From positions 2,418,001-2,482,000 of the forward strand of contig CP030884.1 of NCBI GenBank assembly GCA_006969385.1: a DNA stretch of 64,000 bases, in the 5' to 3' direction. Positions 45,405 through 54,710 of the stretch are shown here, in pieces. Origin of the DNA: Planctomycetaceae bacterium. GTDB taxonomy: Bacteria; Planctomycetota; Phycisphaerae; UBA1845; UTPLA1. Positions within the stretch are counted from its first letter, which is position 1. Every line of letters starts with the position of its first letter. Below the pieces are notes generated by a model. The model had not been told where the DNA came from, ran no database searches, and was given only the letters and a program-made list of their open reading frames with translations. Position numbers and translations under genes: made by a program.

Positions 45405-47105
45405 GTGACGACCGTGTCCCACGCAATGCTAGCCCAAATGTGGATGCCCAGCGGCGAGGAATTGAGCCGCATTGCGCCGCTTTTTTCGTTGGTGGCAACG
45501 CTCGTCGCGATCCTGCTGGGTGCGCTCGCCGTCGGTCGAAATGTCCGCGTGACAGCCGCTATCGTGACCATCGGCACGCTCGTGACCGGCATCCTCGCGT
45601 TCCGCGGGCTTACCGAATTTAGCGGCCCCTGGGAGGGCTTTGACGGCAGCGGTTCCGGCAACAGTCCGATGCTCGTCGCCGATGCGTTTAGCTACTTTTT
45701 CATGTTGGGCCTTAGCATCTTTATGCTCGTCATCACGGGCATGTGGTGGTTGGGCCAACAAAGCAGCTTGCCCGAGCGCGAAGTGCCCCGACAAGACCCG
45801 GTTGAATTCTTCGTGCTCTTCGTCGGTAGCGCCTTCGGTATGGCGCTGATGGTCAGCACGACGAACTTGCTGATGATCATTCTCGCAATCGAGATGGCGT
45901 CTTTGCCGTCGTACGGTATCACGGCGTTTCGCAAGCAGAACTCGCTCGCCGCCGAAGCGTCGCTCAAATACGTTTTGTTCGGCGCGATCACCAGCGCCAT
46001 CATGATCTACGGCGCGTCGCTCTTGTACGGTTACTTCGGTACGCTCGACGTTGCCACGCTCAGCAGCGGCATCGCACAGGCGTATAACGAATCGTCCGGC
46101 GGTTCGACAGTGTTCGTCACGACGGCGCTGTTTGCGTTTATCGTCGGCATTGGCTTCAAAGTCTCGGCCGTGCCGTTCCACTTCTGGTGTCCCGATGTGT
46201 TTCAGGGTGCATCGATCGAAGTAACGACGTGGCTGAGCGTTGCCAGCAAGGCTGCCGGTTTGGGTTTGCTTCTCCGTGTCATAACGGTGCTGGTGAATGG
46301 CAATTCGTTCATCACGCCGCAAACGCTGAACTACATGGCGCAGGCCATTGCCGTCATGGCGGCGGTCACGTGCACCGTGGGCAACCTGAGCGCGTTTCGT
46401 CAGACCAACCTCAAACGCCTGCTGGCGTTCAGTTCGATCGCGCATGCCGGTTACATGCTGATGGCGGCTGCGATTCTGTGGCGGCCCGCGGCCGGTATCG
46501 AAGCGACCACGCACCCGGCCTTCAGCGCCATCCTTAGCTATATCATCATCTACATGCTGATGAACATCGCCGCCTTCGGCATCGTCGCCATGGTCTATTG
46601 GGCCACGGGCAGCGAAAACATCGAAGAGATGAGCGGCATGATTCGGCGCAACAAGTTGATTGCACTGTGCATGATCGTGATTCTGTTCAGCCTCGTCGGT
46701 CTGCCGCCGTTTGGTGGGTTCATTGCGAAGTACTTCCTGCTCTTCGCCGTCTGGGAAGGCGGGCTTTATTGGCTCGTGATCGTCGCCGTGCTCAACACGC
46801 TTATCAGCCTTTACTACTACGCGCGCGTGGCCCGCACGATGGTCTTCACCGACAGCGGCAAGTCCGATCTGCACGTGCCGCTTGCCGGTCAAGCGATGGT
46901 CGTTGTCTGCACGTTGTTGGTGTTGCTGACGGGAACGTTCCTGGCCGGCAACCTGAAGTCGATTTCCGATCGCGGTGCGAAGAATCTCTACGCCATCGCC
47001 CCTTTGAGTAAGTCGGTGCAAACTGCCGATGCGAGCGGCCCGCAAGCCGCGCTACCTGCCGCGCCGGAAGATGGCGACGAGAATACCGCCACCGATACGA
47101 ATTAA
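45405..47105 (+). CDS. nuoN: NADH-quinone oxidoreductase subunit N
   Basis: 566 residues from GTG 45405 with TAGGAGG just upstream. The antiporter-like core has IEMASLPSYGITAFRK, KVSAVPFHFWCPDVFQGAS and RLLAFSSIAHAGYMLM. The C-terminal 35 residues are an extra Ala/Pro/Asp-rich tail. It is the last subunit gene of the cluster. No nuoE, nuoF or nuoG gene precedes or follows. Confidence 0.95.
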   Translation: MTTVSHAMLAQMWMPSGEELSRIAPLFSLVATLVAILLGALAVGRNVRVTAAIVTIGTLVTGILAFRGLTEFSGPWEGFDGSGSGNSPMLVADAFSYFFMLGLSIFMLVITGMWWLGQQSSLPEREVPRQDPVEFFVLFVGSAFGMALMVSTTNLLMIILAIEMASLPSYGITAFRKQNSLAAEASLKYVLFGAITSAIMIYGASLLYGYFGTLDVATLSSGIAQAYNESSGGSTVFVTTALFAFIVGIGFKVSAVPFHFWCPDVFQGASIEVTTWLSVASKAAGLGLLLRVITVLVNGNSFITPQTLNYMAQAIAVMAAVTCTVGNLSAFRQTNLKRLLAFSSIAHAGYMLMAAAILWRPAAGIEATTHPAFSAILSYIIIYMLMNIAAFGIVAMVYWATGSENIEEMSGMIRRNKLIALCMIVILFSLVGLPPFGGFIAKYFLLFAVWEGGLYWLVIVAVLNTLISLYYYARVARTMVFTDSGKSDLHVPLAGQAMVVVCTLLVLLTGTFLAGNLKSISDRGAKNLYAIAPLSKSVQTADASGPQAALPAAPEDGDENTATDTN

Positions 47106-47133
47106 CGTTGCAGCGTTTCGCGAGTTTCGAACC

Positions 47134-47565
47134 ATGGACAATAAAACCGTCATCGATACGCTCAACAGCCTGCTCGCCGTCGAGTACAGCAACCCGCTCG
47201 GTCGCTTGCGCGAAACCGGCGTCTTCGTGTCGATCGGCTCATCCGCCGATCGCGCCGCCGTCAATCGCTTGTTGTCCGAAATTGAAATGCACGAAAAGCG
47301 CCTGGCCGATGCGATTCTCGCCCGTCGCGGCACGCCCGTTCCACGGCGCATCGACATCAGCACCGGCGGTTTCCATTACCTCACGCTCGAATCGTTGATG
47401 CCGACGATTATGAAATCGGTCCGCACGTTGATCCGCGCTTATGAAAACGCCGGCGCGACGGGGGACGACGGTGCCGATAGCATGATCGGCACGCACCTTT
47501 CGACCTATCAGAAAATGCTCGAAACCTTCGAGCGCATGCACGCCCACTTGGTCGCCGCGAAGTAA
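47134..47565 (+). CDS. hypothetical helical protein
   Basis: 143 residues from ATG 47134; the longer frame from 47029 overlaps nuoN and is unlikely. It seems to be a bundle of four helices (about 3-20, 35-65, 78-100, 118-140), slightly like ferritin-like proteins, with EIEMHEKRL in helix 2, but the full di-iron ligand set is not seen. It lies 28 nt after nuoN on the same strand. Function unknown. Confidence 0.55.
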   Translation: MDNKTVIDTLNSLLAVEYSNPLGRLRETGVFVSIGSSADRAAVNRLLSEIEMHEKRLADAILARRGTPVPRRIDISTGGFHYLTLESLMPTIMKSVRTLIRAYENAGATGDDGADSMIGTHLSTYQKMLETFERMHAHLVAAK

Positions 47566-47616
47566 GTCTTTAAACGCCCGCGTTGCAATCCGCCGCCCAG
47601 TCCGCACAATGGCGGC

Positions 47617-48702
47617 ATGTATTCGTTGCTCGTTCTATTCTTTGTGCTGGCCATCGGCTTTTCGTTCCTCTGTTCGCTCTGGGAGGCGGTGCTGCTCAGC
47701 ATCACGCCGTCCTTCGCGCAGATCAAACAGCAGGAAGGCAGCAGCGTCGGCACGCACTTAAAGGCGTTCAAGGAGAACATCGACCGGCCCCTGTCGGCGA
47801 TTCTCACGCTCAACACCATCGCTCATACGGTGGGCGCAATCGGCGTCGGCGAACAAGCAACGCGCATCTGGTCGGAAACCAATCCGTTTATCACGTCGTT
47901 CGTGGTGCCCGTCGTGATGACGCTCGCGATTTTGGTGCTTTCGGAAATCATCCCCAAGACGATCGGCGCGACCTATTGGAAATCGTTGGCGGGCTTTACC
48001 GTCACATCGCTGAATTTCATTATCACGGTGTTGCTACCGTTGGTGTGGTTGAGCCAGTTCATCACGCGACTGGTCAAGCAGGATAAGGCCGAAAGCGTGC
48101 TCTCGCGTTCGGATTTTATGGCGATGGCCGAATTGGGCGCGCGCGAGGGCGTTTTCGAAAAGCAGGAGTCGGCCATCATTCATAACCTGCTGCGGTTCGA
48201 TACGATTCGCGTGAAAGATATCATGACGCCGCGCACCGTGATGAAGACGGCCCCCGAAGATCAAACCATCGCCGCCTTTTACGAAGCCAATCCCGAGTTG
48301 CGCTTTTCGCGCATCCCCATCTTCGAGCATGCCACGGCCGACCGCATCGTGGGGTATGTGTTGAAAGACGAACTGCTCTCTCAACTCGTCAATCAAAACG
48401 GCGACGCGGCGCTGTCGACGATTCGCCGCGAGATCATGGTCGCGCCCGAGTCGATGCCGATTCCCAAGTTGTTCGAGCGCCTCTTGCAACAGCGCGAACA
48501 CGTGGCGCTGGTCGTCGACGAGTTCGGCGGCACCGCCGGCATCGTGACGATGGAAGATGTGATCGAAACGCTGCTCGGCATGGAGATCGTCGACGAATCC
48601 GACCGGACCGACGACATGCAGGCGCTGGCACGCAAGAACTGGGAACGCCGCGCCAAACGATTGGGTTTGTTAAAGGAAGAACCCGAGTCGAAGCGGGAGT
48701 AG
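47617..48702 (+). CDS. CNNM/CBS domain transporter-like protein (hemolysin C family)
   Basis: 361 residues. An N-terminal CNNM membrane domain (about 1-180, four helices, with NTIAHTVGAIGVGEQA) is followed by a tandem CBS pair (about 200-325, with VKDIMTPRTVMKTAPED and EFGGTAGIVTMEDVIETLLG). The usual C-terminal CorC_HlyC domain is absent and only a short basic tail follows. Related proteins take part in Mg2+ or Na+ transport. Confidence 0.88.
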   Translation: MYSLLVLFFVLAIGFSFLCSLWEAVLLSITPSFAQIKQQEGSSVGTHLKAFKENIDRPLSAILTLNTIAHTVGAIGVGEQATRIWSETNPFITSFVVPVVMTLAILVLSEIIPKTIGATYWKSLAGFTVTSLNFIITVLLPLVWLSQFITRLVKQDKAESVLSRSDFMAMAELGAREGVFEKQESAIIHNLLRFDTIRVKDIMTPRTVMKTAPEDQTIAAFYEANPELRFSRIPIFEHATADRIVGYVLKDELLSQLVNQNGDAALSTIRREIMVAPESMPIPKLFERLLQQREHVALVVDEFGGTAGIVTMEDVIETLLGMEIVDESDRTDDMQALARKNWERRAKRLGLLKEEPESKRE

Positions 48703-48747
48703 CCGTTCGATTCGGGCCTTGGTTCGCGAACTATCTCGGATATTAAC

Positions 48748-50028
48748 TCAATCCGTCGATGTGCTACTTTCATTCGGCCGCTGCAGCACCTCATTCACCT
48801 TCACGCGTTGGGTCTTGCGCTTGGGTGCGGCCTGCCCGTCACCGGATAGGGCAAGTCGCATCCGTCTTTTGTTCGGTTCGAAGATCACGCTTTGATATGT
48901 GAAGTAGCCGCGATCCAGGCTCACTTGCTGCAACCGTTCGAATGCGTCCTTGGTGCTGATGGTCTTATCGCCGTCGGCGAAGCTGCCGTCGAGTAATTGG
49001 TAACGGCCGCAATGGCCGATTGCGCGGCGCTTGCGATAGTCGTTGGTGGCAATGATGAAATCGTCCTTGTCGCTGCCGTTGTCTGTTACCAGTCGCACCG
49101 TCACGCCGCCGTCGCGCTTGGCGTTGCCGTCGTATTCGAAGATCGCGGCGGCAGTCTTCGCGCCTTTTTCAAACGGAAAGCTCACCGGCACGTTATTACC
49201 GACCATCGGTTGATGTTCGCGTAACACGCTCGCGACCGATTCGATCACGTTATCCGGTTGGGCCCGTTCGATCGCTTCGCGCAGGCAGAAGCCGCGCGGG
49301 GTAAATCCGCCGGGGCTGCTGGGCTTGGTTTGAAACACGTCGTGCATCGCGACCGTTGTGCCGTGTTCGTTCATGCCCGTTAGGCAAATGATCATGCCGG
49401 GCCAGGACACCGACAGCCATGCGTGGCGCGGCGAATTTTCTTCGGGAATGTGCGCGATTAAGAGATGGCTATCGATCAGGAACCGCGCGGGGTACCAGTC
49501 GAGGTTGCGCGCCGCGATCGTGTCGCCGTCTTTGGTGCGATCGCCCCAAACCGCAAACGACGAACACGCCACGCCCGCCGCGTCAGGAATGCAATTCATC
49601 GCGACGAGGTCTTCGTATTGCAACGCGCGGCCCAGCGCGGCGATCCGCGCGCCGTCCTTCAACTTCGCTTCGATACCGCGCAACATGCCGCGCAGCTCGG
49701 CTGGAATGTCGCCCGGGAGTTTCATCACGGCCAACATGCGGCCGCGCAACGTTTCATACTGTTGCGGACCGCCGCTTAGTTGTTCGGTGTTGATATAGTC
49801 GTTAAAGAGCGAAACGATGTCCTCGGCTAGTAAGTAACCGTGGGCGTAACCGCGCGCTTCGGCATCGCCCCACACGCGCAGCAGGCGCATGCCGTCCACG
49901 CTGGTGAGTTCGCCATTTATGGCGACCGTCGGTTTATCACCGGCAAGCGCTATGGTTGCATGGAGGCACAGGCAGCATGCTGCCATTGCCATTGCAAAAT
50001 TGAGTGTTTTGCGACAAACGTGTTTCAT
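48748..50028 (-). CDS. exported C45-family N-terminal-nucleophile hydrolase-like protein
   Basis: 426 residues with a signal peptide (to ALAG, residue 29) and a good AGGAG site. The conserved CSSFAVWGDRTKDGDTIAARN segment (shown in part: CSSFAVWGDRTKDG, near residue 155) begins with the Cys expected to become the N-terminal nucleophile after autocleavage. GMNEHGTTVAMHDV follows. This matches acyl-transferase/phospholipase-B-like C45 peptidases that cut amide bonds. Substrate unknown. Confidence 0.75.
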   Translation of the reverse strand: MKHVCRKTLNFAMAMAACCLCLHATIALAGDKPTVAINGELTSVDGMRLLRVWGDAEARGYAHGYLLAEDIVSLFNDYINTEQLSGGPQQYETLRGRMLAVMKLPGDIPAELRGMLRGIEAKLKDGARIAALGRALQYEDLVAMNCIPDAAGVACSSFAVWGDRTKDGDTIAARNLDWYPARFLIDSHLLIAHIPEENSPRHAWLSVSWPGMIICLTGMNEHGTTVAMHDVFQTKPSSPGGFTPRGFCLREAIERAQPDNVIESVASVLREHQPMVGNNVPVSFPFEKGAKTAAAIFEYDGNAKRDGGVTVRLVTDNGSDKDDFIIATNDYRKRRAIGHCGRYQLLDGSFADGDKTISTKDAFERLQQVSLDRGYFTYQSVIFEPNKRRMRLALSGDGQAAPKRKTQRVKVNEVLQRPNESSTSTD

Positions 50029-50268
50029 CTCGTACTCCTACTAGCAGTTGGAAGCAACGTCGGCGTGGTTGGTGAGTTTATTGAATCATGCGGGCGAAAT
50101 CTAGGCCTGCTCCCATTGCGTATTCCGTTTACCTGAAAGGACAGGGCGGTATGGTGGCAGCATGCAACGCGTTTCAAAAATTCAAGAAGCAATTTCGCTT
50201 TCGATGCTGCCACCAATCTCGTAGTATCCGTAGCGAGAGCCAGCCAGCCCCCATCTTTGGAACCAACG

Positions 50269-51285
50269 ATGCACGCACGATTTACTTTCATATCAATCGC
50301 CGCATTTCTTATCTCTTGCAACGTTGCGTGCACGCTTACGCCCGAGGTACCTAGCGCTAGCCCCGCATCGTTGAACGTCAGCAGTGCCGCCGTTAACGAC
50401 ATCGCGTGTCCGACACCGCCGTCTGGATTAACCGTCGCGTTTCCCAACCTGATTCCCGAGGGCATCGAGTTCGACCCCATCCAGTGTCGATTTCTGCTGA
50501 GTTCGCTCAGCATGGGCGTGATCGTGGCGGTTGAGGATGACGGCAGCTTCACCACGCTGGTGGATGATCCGGGTGTAAGTTCTATCGCGGGTTTGCATCT
50601 GGATGACCGTCGAATTCTGGCATGTCTTTCGCTGGCCGATGGGCGCCCCGGCTTCGGGATTTACGACGCGGATGATGGTTCGCCGCTGGCGATGTTCGAC
50701 CTTAGCGGACTGGCTGGGCAGGGTGGTAGTTTGATCAATGATTGCACCGTCGATGCCGATGGCAACGCGTTCATCACCGATAGCATGGCCGGTGCGATCT
50801 ATCGTATTACCCCGATCGGAGAAGCCTCGGTGTTTTTGGCCGCTCCCGAACTTGCAGGCGCAACCGTCGGGGCCAACGGCATCGAGTTCATTCCCGATGA
50901 CGAGGTGCTGGTCGTCGGGAATACCAATGCGGGTGCCTTGTTTCGCATTCCACTCGACGATCCGCAAGCTTTCACGCAGGTTCAAATCGACGCGACCATC
51001 AATACCGACGGTATGTTGCTGCATCCGAGCGGTGATCTCGTCATCACCGGTTCGGCCACCATCCCCGGCGCGGAGAGTATCACCGGCCTCATTTCCGTCG
51101 GTTCGTCGGATGGTTGGATGTCTGCCTCCGTCGTCGGCACGGTCGCAACCTCGGCGCGGCCGACGACATCGGCGCTGCGCGGGACCGACATCTATCCAGT
51201 ATTCCCATTTCTGATCGAGTCGTTCACCGGCACCATGGTCACGCAGTTCCCGGTGTTGCGCGTGCCCGTGACCGCTGCCAACTAG
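50269..51285 (+). CDS. lipoprotein with SMP-30/NHL-like beta-propeller
   Basis: 338 residues; ATG 50269 gives a lipoprotein signal (FISIAAFLISC). The mature part has repeated blade-like segments (FPNLIPEGIEFDPIQCRFLLSS, here in part IPEGIEFDPIQ; DCTVDADGNAFITDS; ANGIEFIPDDEVLVVGNTN), typical of SMP-30/gluconolactonase-like or NHL propellers. No catalytic assignment can be made. It is divergent from the C45 gene. Confidence 0.7.
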   Translation: MHARFTFISIAAFLISCNVACTLTPEVPSASPASLNVSSAAVNDIACPTPPSGLTVAFPNLIPEGIEFDPIQCRFLLSSLSMGVIVAVEDDGSFTTLVDDPGVSSIAGLHLDDRRILACLSLADGRPGFGIYDADDGSPLAMFDLSGLAGQGGSLINDCTVDADGNAFITDSMAGAIYRITPIGEASVFLAAPELAGATVGANGIEFIPDDEVLVVGNTNAGALFRIPLDDPQAFTQVQIDATINTDGMLLHPSGDLVITGSATIPGAESITGLISVGSSDGWMSASVVGTVATSARPTTSALRGTDIYPVFPFLIESFTGTMVTQFPVLRVPVTAAN

Positions 51286-51447
51286 GCGTATTCGCCGTAT
51301 CGATCGCCCGATAACCGCATTCATTGGACATTCTCAGACCTTTTTGTGCGGACTATCTGCCTGCTGAGCCCCGGCAACCACTCCATCCTCACCATCCCGG
51401 CACCACAGACCGAATAACCATACGGAATTCCAGCGTTTGGACGGTGT

Positions 51448-53373
51448 ATGAGTGCGCGCTTGACCATCTTGGATCATCTGCAGGATTACGACGGCGAAGA
51501 TGCCGATCGGTTGCTGCTCGACGCGCTGTCGGTGGTGCAACCCGAGCGGCAGCGGCAGTTGGTCGACGCGATCATTCAGCGCGGTAAGTCGGTCGGCCTG
51601 CAAGGCTTGCCGGCGGCGTATTCGCAGCTCGAGCCCGACGCACGCCAGCTTATCATCGAAAACGTCGATGCTTTGGCGGGGGCGTTGCGAACCTCCGTCC
51701 GCAGCAGCAAAGCCCAAACGCGACAAAACGCGCTCGAAATTATCGCGCTGAGCGGTGATGCGCGACTCGCCTACCTCGCAACCCACGCGATTCACGATGG
51801 CTCGCCCCGCATCCGAGCCCAAGCCGCCGGCACGCTTAGCAAACTGGCCGATGCCTTGTCGAGCCGCATGCTCACTCAAACGCGACGTTTGTCTAAACTT
51901 AGCGACGAAACGCCAAACCGAGGGATCGCCAACGACGTACTGAATCGCCTCGATGAAGATCGCGAGTTCCTGGTCAACGCGCTCGCGGAAGCGGTGAATC
52001 ACTACGAAAGCCATCATCGCAACGAAGTAATCGAAGCGGCGCTGCCGTGGGCGCTCGATTTGCAGGATGTGTTGCTCAAGCAGAGCACGATTAGCCGCGG
52101 CAAGCTGACATTCACGATCCAGGAACTCCTGTCCGACAAGTTGCAACCCGAGCACGTACCGTATGTGTATATCGCGTTGGCGTTTCCCGACTTGCGTCGG
52201 CGTCTTGTCGCGCTGTTGCAGCGTAGCAAAGATACACCCTTTTTCGTTGAGATGATTCGATGGTCCTGGTTGGCGCGCGACCCGCGCGTGCGGCGTCACC
52301 TCAGCGCCATTCGTCAAGTCGATTGGCTCAACGACGAATTCGATACCGCGTTTAACCTGCCCCCCGATGTGGCCAGCCGCGCGGCGGATTGGATTCTCAA
52401 GCTAGGTCTGCCCGTTAATCGCAAGATTTCGCTGCTGTTGAACCTGATGATCGTCGATCACGCCGACGTCAATCGCGCCGCCGTGCGTGCGCTCACGCAA
52501 ATCAACTCACCCGACGGCACGATGGCGTTGCAGGGTTTGCTCGACCACGACGACGAGCGCGTGCAGCGCATCGCGCGGATCGAACTGCAACGTCGCGAAC
52601 GCGGCTCGCGCCAATTCAAACGGTCGCGCGTGTTGCGCAACCGTCCGGAAGATTGGGCGCGGCTAATCGAAAGCGCGGGCATTTCCGAAGAATTCGAGAG
52701 CATCTGGCAAAACTTCGAGCGGCTGGACGCCACGCTTGCCCATCGCGCAGGTCATTACGCATTTCAGTTCGTGACGGACTTCGAAACGCGCTTGCAGGTG
52801 AAGCTGCTCTCCAAGACCGCGACCGACCGCCTGCGCGGGCTACGTTTGGTGCGTACATTGGAAATCGGATCGCGCTTTGAGAAAGACGTGTTTCGATCCG
52901 CCAACGATACGCTCGCCGACATTCGCGCGGTTGCAATCGCGATTCTCGGCACCGTCGGCGGCGAAACCAGCCGGCGCATTCTCGAACGCTCGTTGCAAGA
53001 CAAGGCTCCCGAGGTGGTATCGGCCGGCATCGATGCGCTCGATGCCGTGCAGGCACCGCGACGGTTGGAATTGGTTGAGCCGTTGGTGAAGAGCAACGAT
53101 TCCGACGTGCGCGCGTCGGCCATTCGCTGCTTATTACGGTTGAAACAACCCACTGCTGCGAGCGAGTTATTGAAGATGTTGATCGATCATCGCTCGGATC
53201 ATCGTTGTGCCGCTTTGTGGATCATCGATCAATTGCGCTTGCATACCATTCTCGATCGCGTGCGCGTGATGGGTACGTCCGATCCGGATCGTCGTATCGC
53301 GCGCATCGCACAGCACGTTGCCAAACGGCTCGAACGCCACCGACAGCAGGCGGCGAATAAGGCGGTGCTATAA
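51448..53373 (+). CDS. HEAT-repeat protein
   Basis: 641 residues, almost entirely helical pairs of HEAT/Armadillo type (for example DGSPRIRAQAAGTLSKLADA near residue 118 and SDVRASAIRCLLRLKQPTAA near residue 553). No membrane segment or signal. Such solenoids usually serve as protein-binding scaffolds. The stop overlaps the ATG of the next gene by one base. Confidence 0.8.
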   Translation: MSARLTILDHLQDYDGEDADRLLLDALSVVQPERQRQLVDAIIQRGKSVGLQGLPAAYSQLEPDARQLIIENVDALAGALRTSVRSSKAQTRQNALEIIALSGDARLAYLATHAIHDGSPRIRAQAAGTLSKLADALSSRMLTQTRRLSKLSDETPNRGIANDVLNRLDEDREFLVNALAEAVNHYESHHRNEVIEAALPWALDLQDVLLKQSTISRGKLTFTIQELLSDKLQPEHVPYVYIALAFPDLRRRLVALLQRSKDTPFFVEMIRWSWLARDPRVRRHLSAIRQVDWLNDEFDTAFNLPPDVASRAADWILKLGLPVNRKISLLLNLMIVDHADVNRAAVRALTQINSPDGTMALQGLLDHDDERVQRIARIELQRRERGSRQFKRSRVLRNRPEDWARLIESAGISEEFESIWQNFERLDATLAHRAGHYAFQFVTDFETRLQVKLLSKTATDRLRGLRLVRTLEIGSRFEKDVFRSANDTLADIRAVAIAILGTVGGETSRRILERSLQDKAPEVVSAGIDALDAVQAPRRLELVEPLVKSNDSDVRASAIRCLLRLKQPTAASELLKMLIDHRSDHRCAALWIIDQLRLHTILDRVRVMGTSDPDRRIARIAQHVAKRLERHRQQAANKAVL

Positions 53374-53849
53374 TGATTGCAACATGGTTAGGTTTACTTG
53401 CGCAAACGCCGTATCACGATCGGCTGAAAGGCCTGCGCGGCGCGTTTAACGATCGACCGTCGTCGTCGTCCTCGGATACGAGTGGGGCGTATATCCTCAT
53501 CGGTGCGGCCGTTGCGATCTTTATTCTATGGCTGATCCTGCAGCGCGCGAACGAATCGCGACAAGAACGTAGGCATACGGTCCGCGCCGGCAAGATTTTT
53601 AATCGATTGCTGGTTAAGTTCGGGCTAAGTTGGGCGGATCGGTGCTTGCTGAAAATGCTTGCGCGCGAGTCGGGCCTGACGCGCCCGGCGATTATCTTCT
53701 TTGACGAATACCTTTTCGATCAGCAAACGCAGAAATGGATCGATTCGATCTCGCTCGGCTTCTTCAAACGCCGCGCCAGCGCAAGCGTCGAGCGCATCCG
53801 CGCACGGGCATTCATCGCCGACGGTGAAGGCACGCTTGAACCGGCCTAG
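53373..53849 (+). CDS. hypothetical protein with one membrane helix
   Basis: 158 residues, translationally coupled to the HEAT gene (TAATG overlap). It has one membrane segment (about 44-62, AYILIGAAVAIFILWLILQ), and the cytosolic rest is basic and helical (NRLLVKFGLSWADRCLLKML). A PilZ-like or unknown role cannot be decided. The following 53850-54203 shows no convincing gene. Confidence 0.6.
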   Translation: MIATWLGLLAQTPYHDRLKGLRGAFNDRPSSSSSDTSGAYILIGAAVAIFILWLILQRANESRQERRHTVRAGKIFNRLLVKFGLSWADRCLLKMLARESGLTRPAIIFFDEYLFDQQTQKWIDSISLGFFKRRASASVERIRARAFIADGEGTLEPA

Positions 53850-54203
53850 TTCGGGACAATGGGAAAGGTGCGCGCGATTCATCCTATCCGTCCGGGATGT
53901 TCTGCAATTCGCATACTTCGTTTCCTCGACGATGTGGGGGGGCTACTTTCCGCTGAGCACTCCAGGATAAAGAGGCTGTTCGATCTTCCGGCGTAATCGA
54001 ACGCTTTATTCGATTGCGACTGCCAATCACGCCCGTCGGTCGGAATTAGCGCCGACCCTTCGTAGATAAAGGGTTCTGTTGCAGATGAAATCTTCGTGAG
54101 TTTAGCGGTGATGAATAAGCGCCACGTATGCAGCGGCACCAGCCGCATCATGTGTTCGGGGCAACTGACCAACAGAAGACTTGGATTTGTTGAGAAAAGA
54201 AAA

Positions 54204-54288
54204 CGGAGAGGGAGGGATTCGAACCCCCGGAACATTGCTGTTCAACGGTTTTCAAGACCGTCGCCTTAAACCACTCGGCCACCTCTCC
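54204..54288 (-). tRNA. tRNA-Ser (UGA anticodon)
   Basis: On the minus strand the acceptor GGAGAGG (54288-54282) pairs with CCTCTCC (54211-54205), plus a G discriminator. The D arm, the anticodon arm ACGGT-CTTGAAA-ACCGT with anticodon TGA, a long variable arm (GAACA/TGTTC) and a T arm with TTCGAAT are all present, a class II serine tRNA of 85 nt. CCA is not encoded. Nucleotides 1-44 (54288-54245) are the left copy of the element's att core, so the 5' half may now be element-derived. Confidence 0.95.
54245..54288. repeat. left attachment site core (44-bp direct repeat)
   Basis: Identical over all 44 bases to 63098-63141. It covers the tRNA-Ser 5' half up to the 3' edge of the anticodon stem, so the crossover is probably in the anticodon stem-loop (CGGTTTTCAAGACCG). 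Confidence 0.95.
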
Positions 54289-54289
54289 T

Positions 54290-54541
54290 ATGGGGCTAGA
54301 CGGGAAAACGGTCGCGCCAAAAAATGACCGTGCCCAAAGTGTCAACAGTAGCCCGGAAAATAACCCCATTCCGGCAGACCTTCAAGCACTGCTCGCCGCG
54401 TGGTCCAAATTGCCGAAAGCCACGCGCGACCATATTACCGCGTTGGTGAAGCAGGCCACCCGTGACGACGGCCACGCCGGGATTGTCACCCCGAGCCGGA
54501 AGGGGGAGCCACAGAAGACGCCACGCCGTTCCGAGGGTTAG
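54290..54541 (+). CDS. detached C-terminal tail of the integrase (split gene segment)
   Basis: 83 codons that start immediately at the left att core. In the joined circular form, codon CC(63140-63141)+T(54289) reads Pro, and the integrase frame continues straight into this ORF up to TAG (54539-54541), giving a 536-residue integrase. The segment contains PADLQALLAAWSKLPKATRD, a short helical pattern that I recall from C-termini of planctomycete integrases. A terminator follows at 54583-54605. In the integrated form it has an ATG but no ribosome site, so it may be silent. Confidence 0.7.
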   Translation: MGLDGKTVAPKNDRAQSVNSSPENNPIPADLQALLAAWSKLPKATRDHITALVKQATRDDGHAGIVTPSRKGEPQKTPRRSEG

Positions 54542-54582
54542 CCCGATCCGACGAGTGACGCCAACAACCAGAACCACGCCAC

Positions 54583-54605
54583 GCCGGGAATTTCCCCGGC
54601 TTTTT
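54583..54605 (+). terminator. terminator after the integrase tail ORF
   Basis: GCCGGG (54583-54588) pairs with CCCGGC (54595-54600), followed by TTTTT (54601-54605). It lies 42 nt after the tail ORF and would be the integrase terminator in the circular form. Confidence 0.75.
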
Positions 54606-54710
54606 CATTGCCGTGAGTATCTATTCAGTACCCTGACTGTGTTCATATTGCCGCGTCAGACTAGTATGGTCCGCTAGGTCTTTATACGTGACGACAAAGA
54701 GAGGTGCTAT

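Noticed and set aside
45429-47045. 538-codon minus-strand frame opposite nuoN
   Set aside because: A long antisense shadow caused by GC-rich codon structure; it is His/Arg/Asp-rich with no fold, whereas nuoN is certain.
53879-54235. Minus-strand frame of 118 codons right of the HEAT operon
   Set aside because: It overlaps the tRNA-Ser gene, has no ribosome site and no recognised domain; more likely chance or decayed.
54148-54369. Minus-strand frame containing GEVAEWFKATVLKT
   Set aside because: It is translation of the tRNA-Ser gene itself, not a protein gene.
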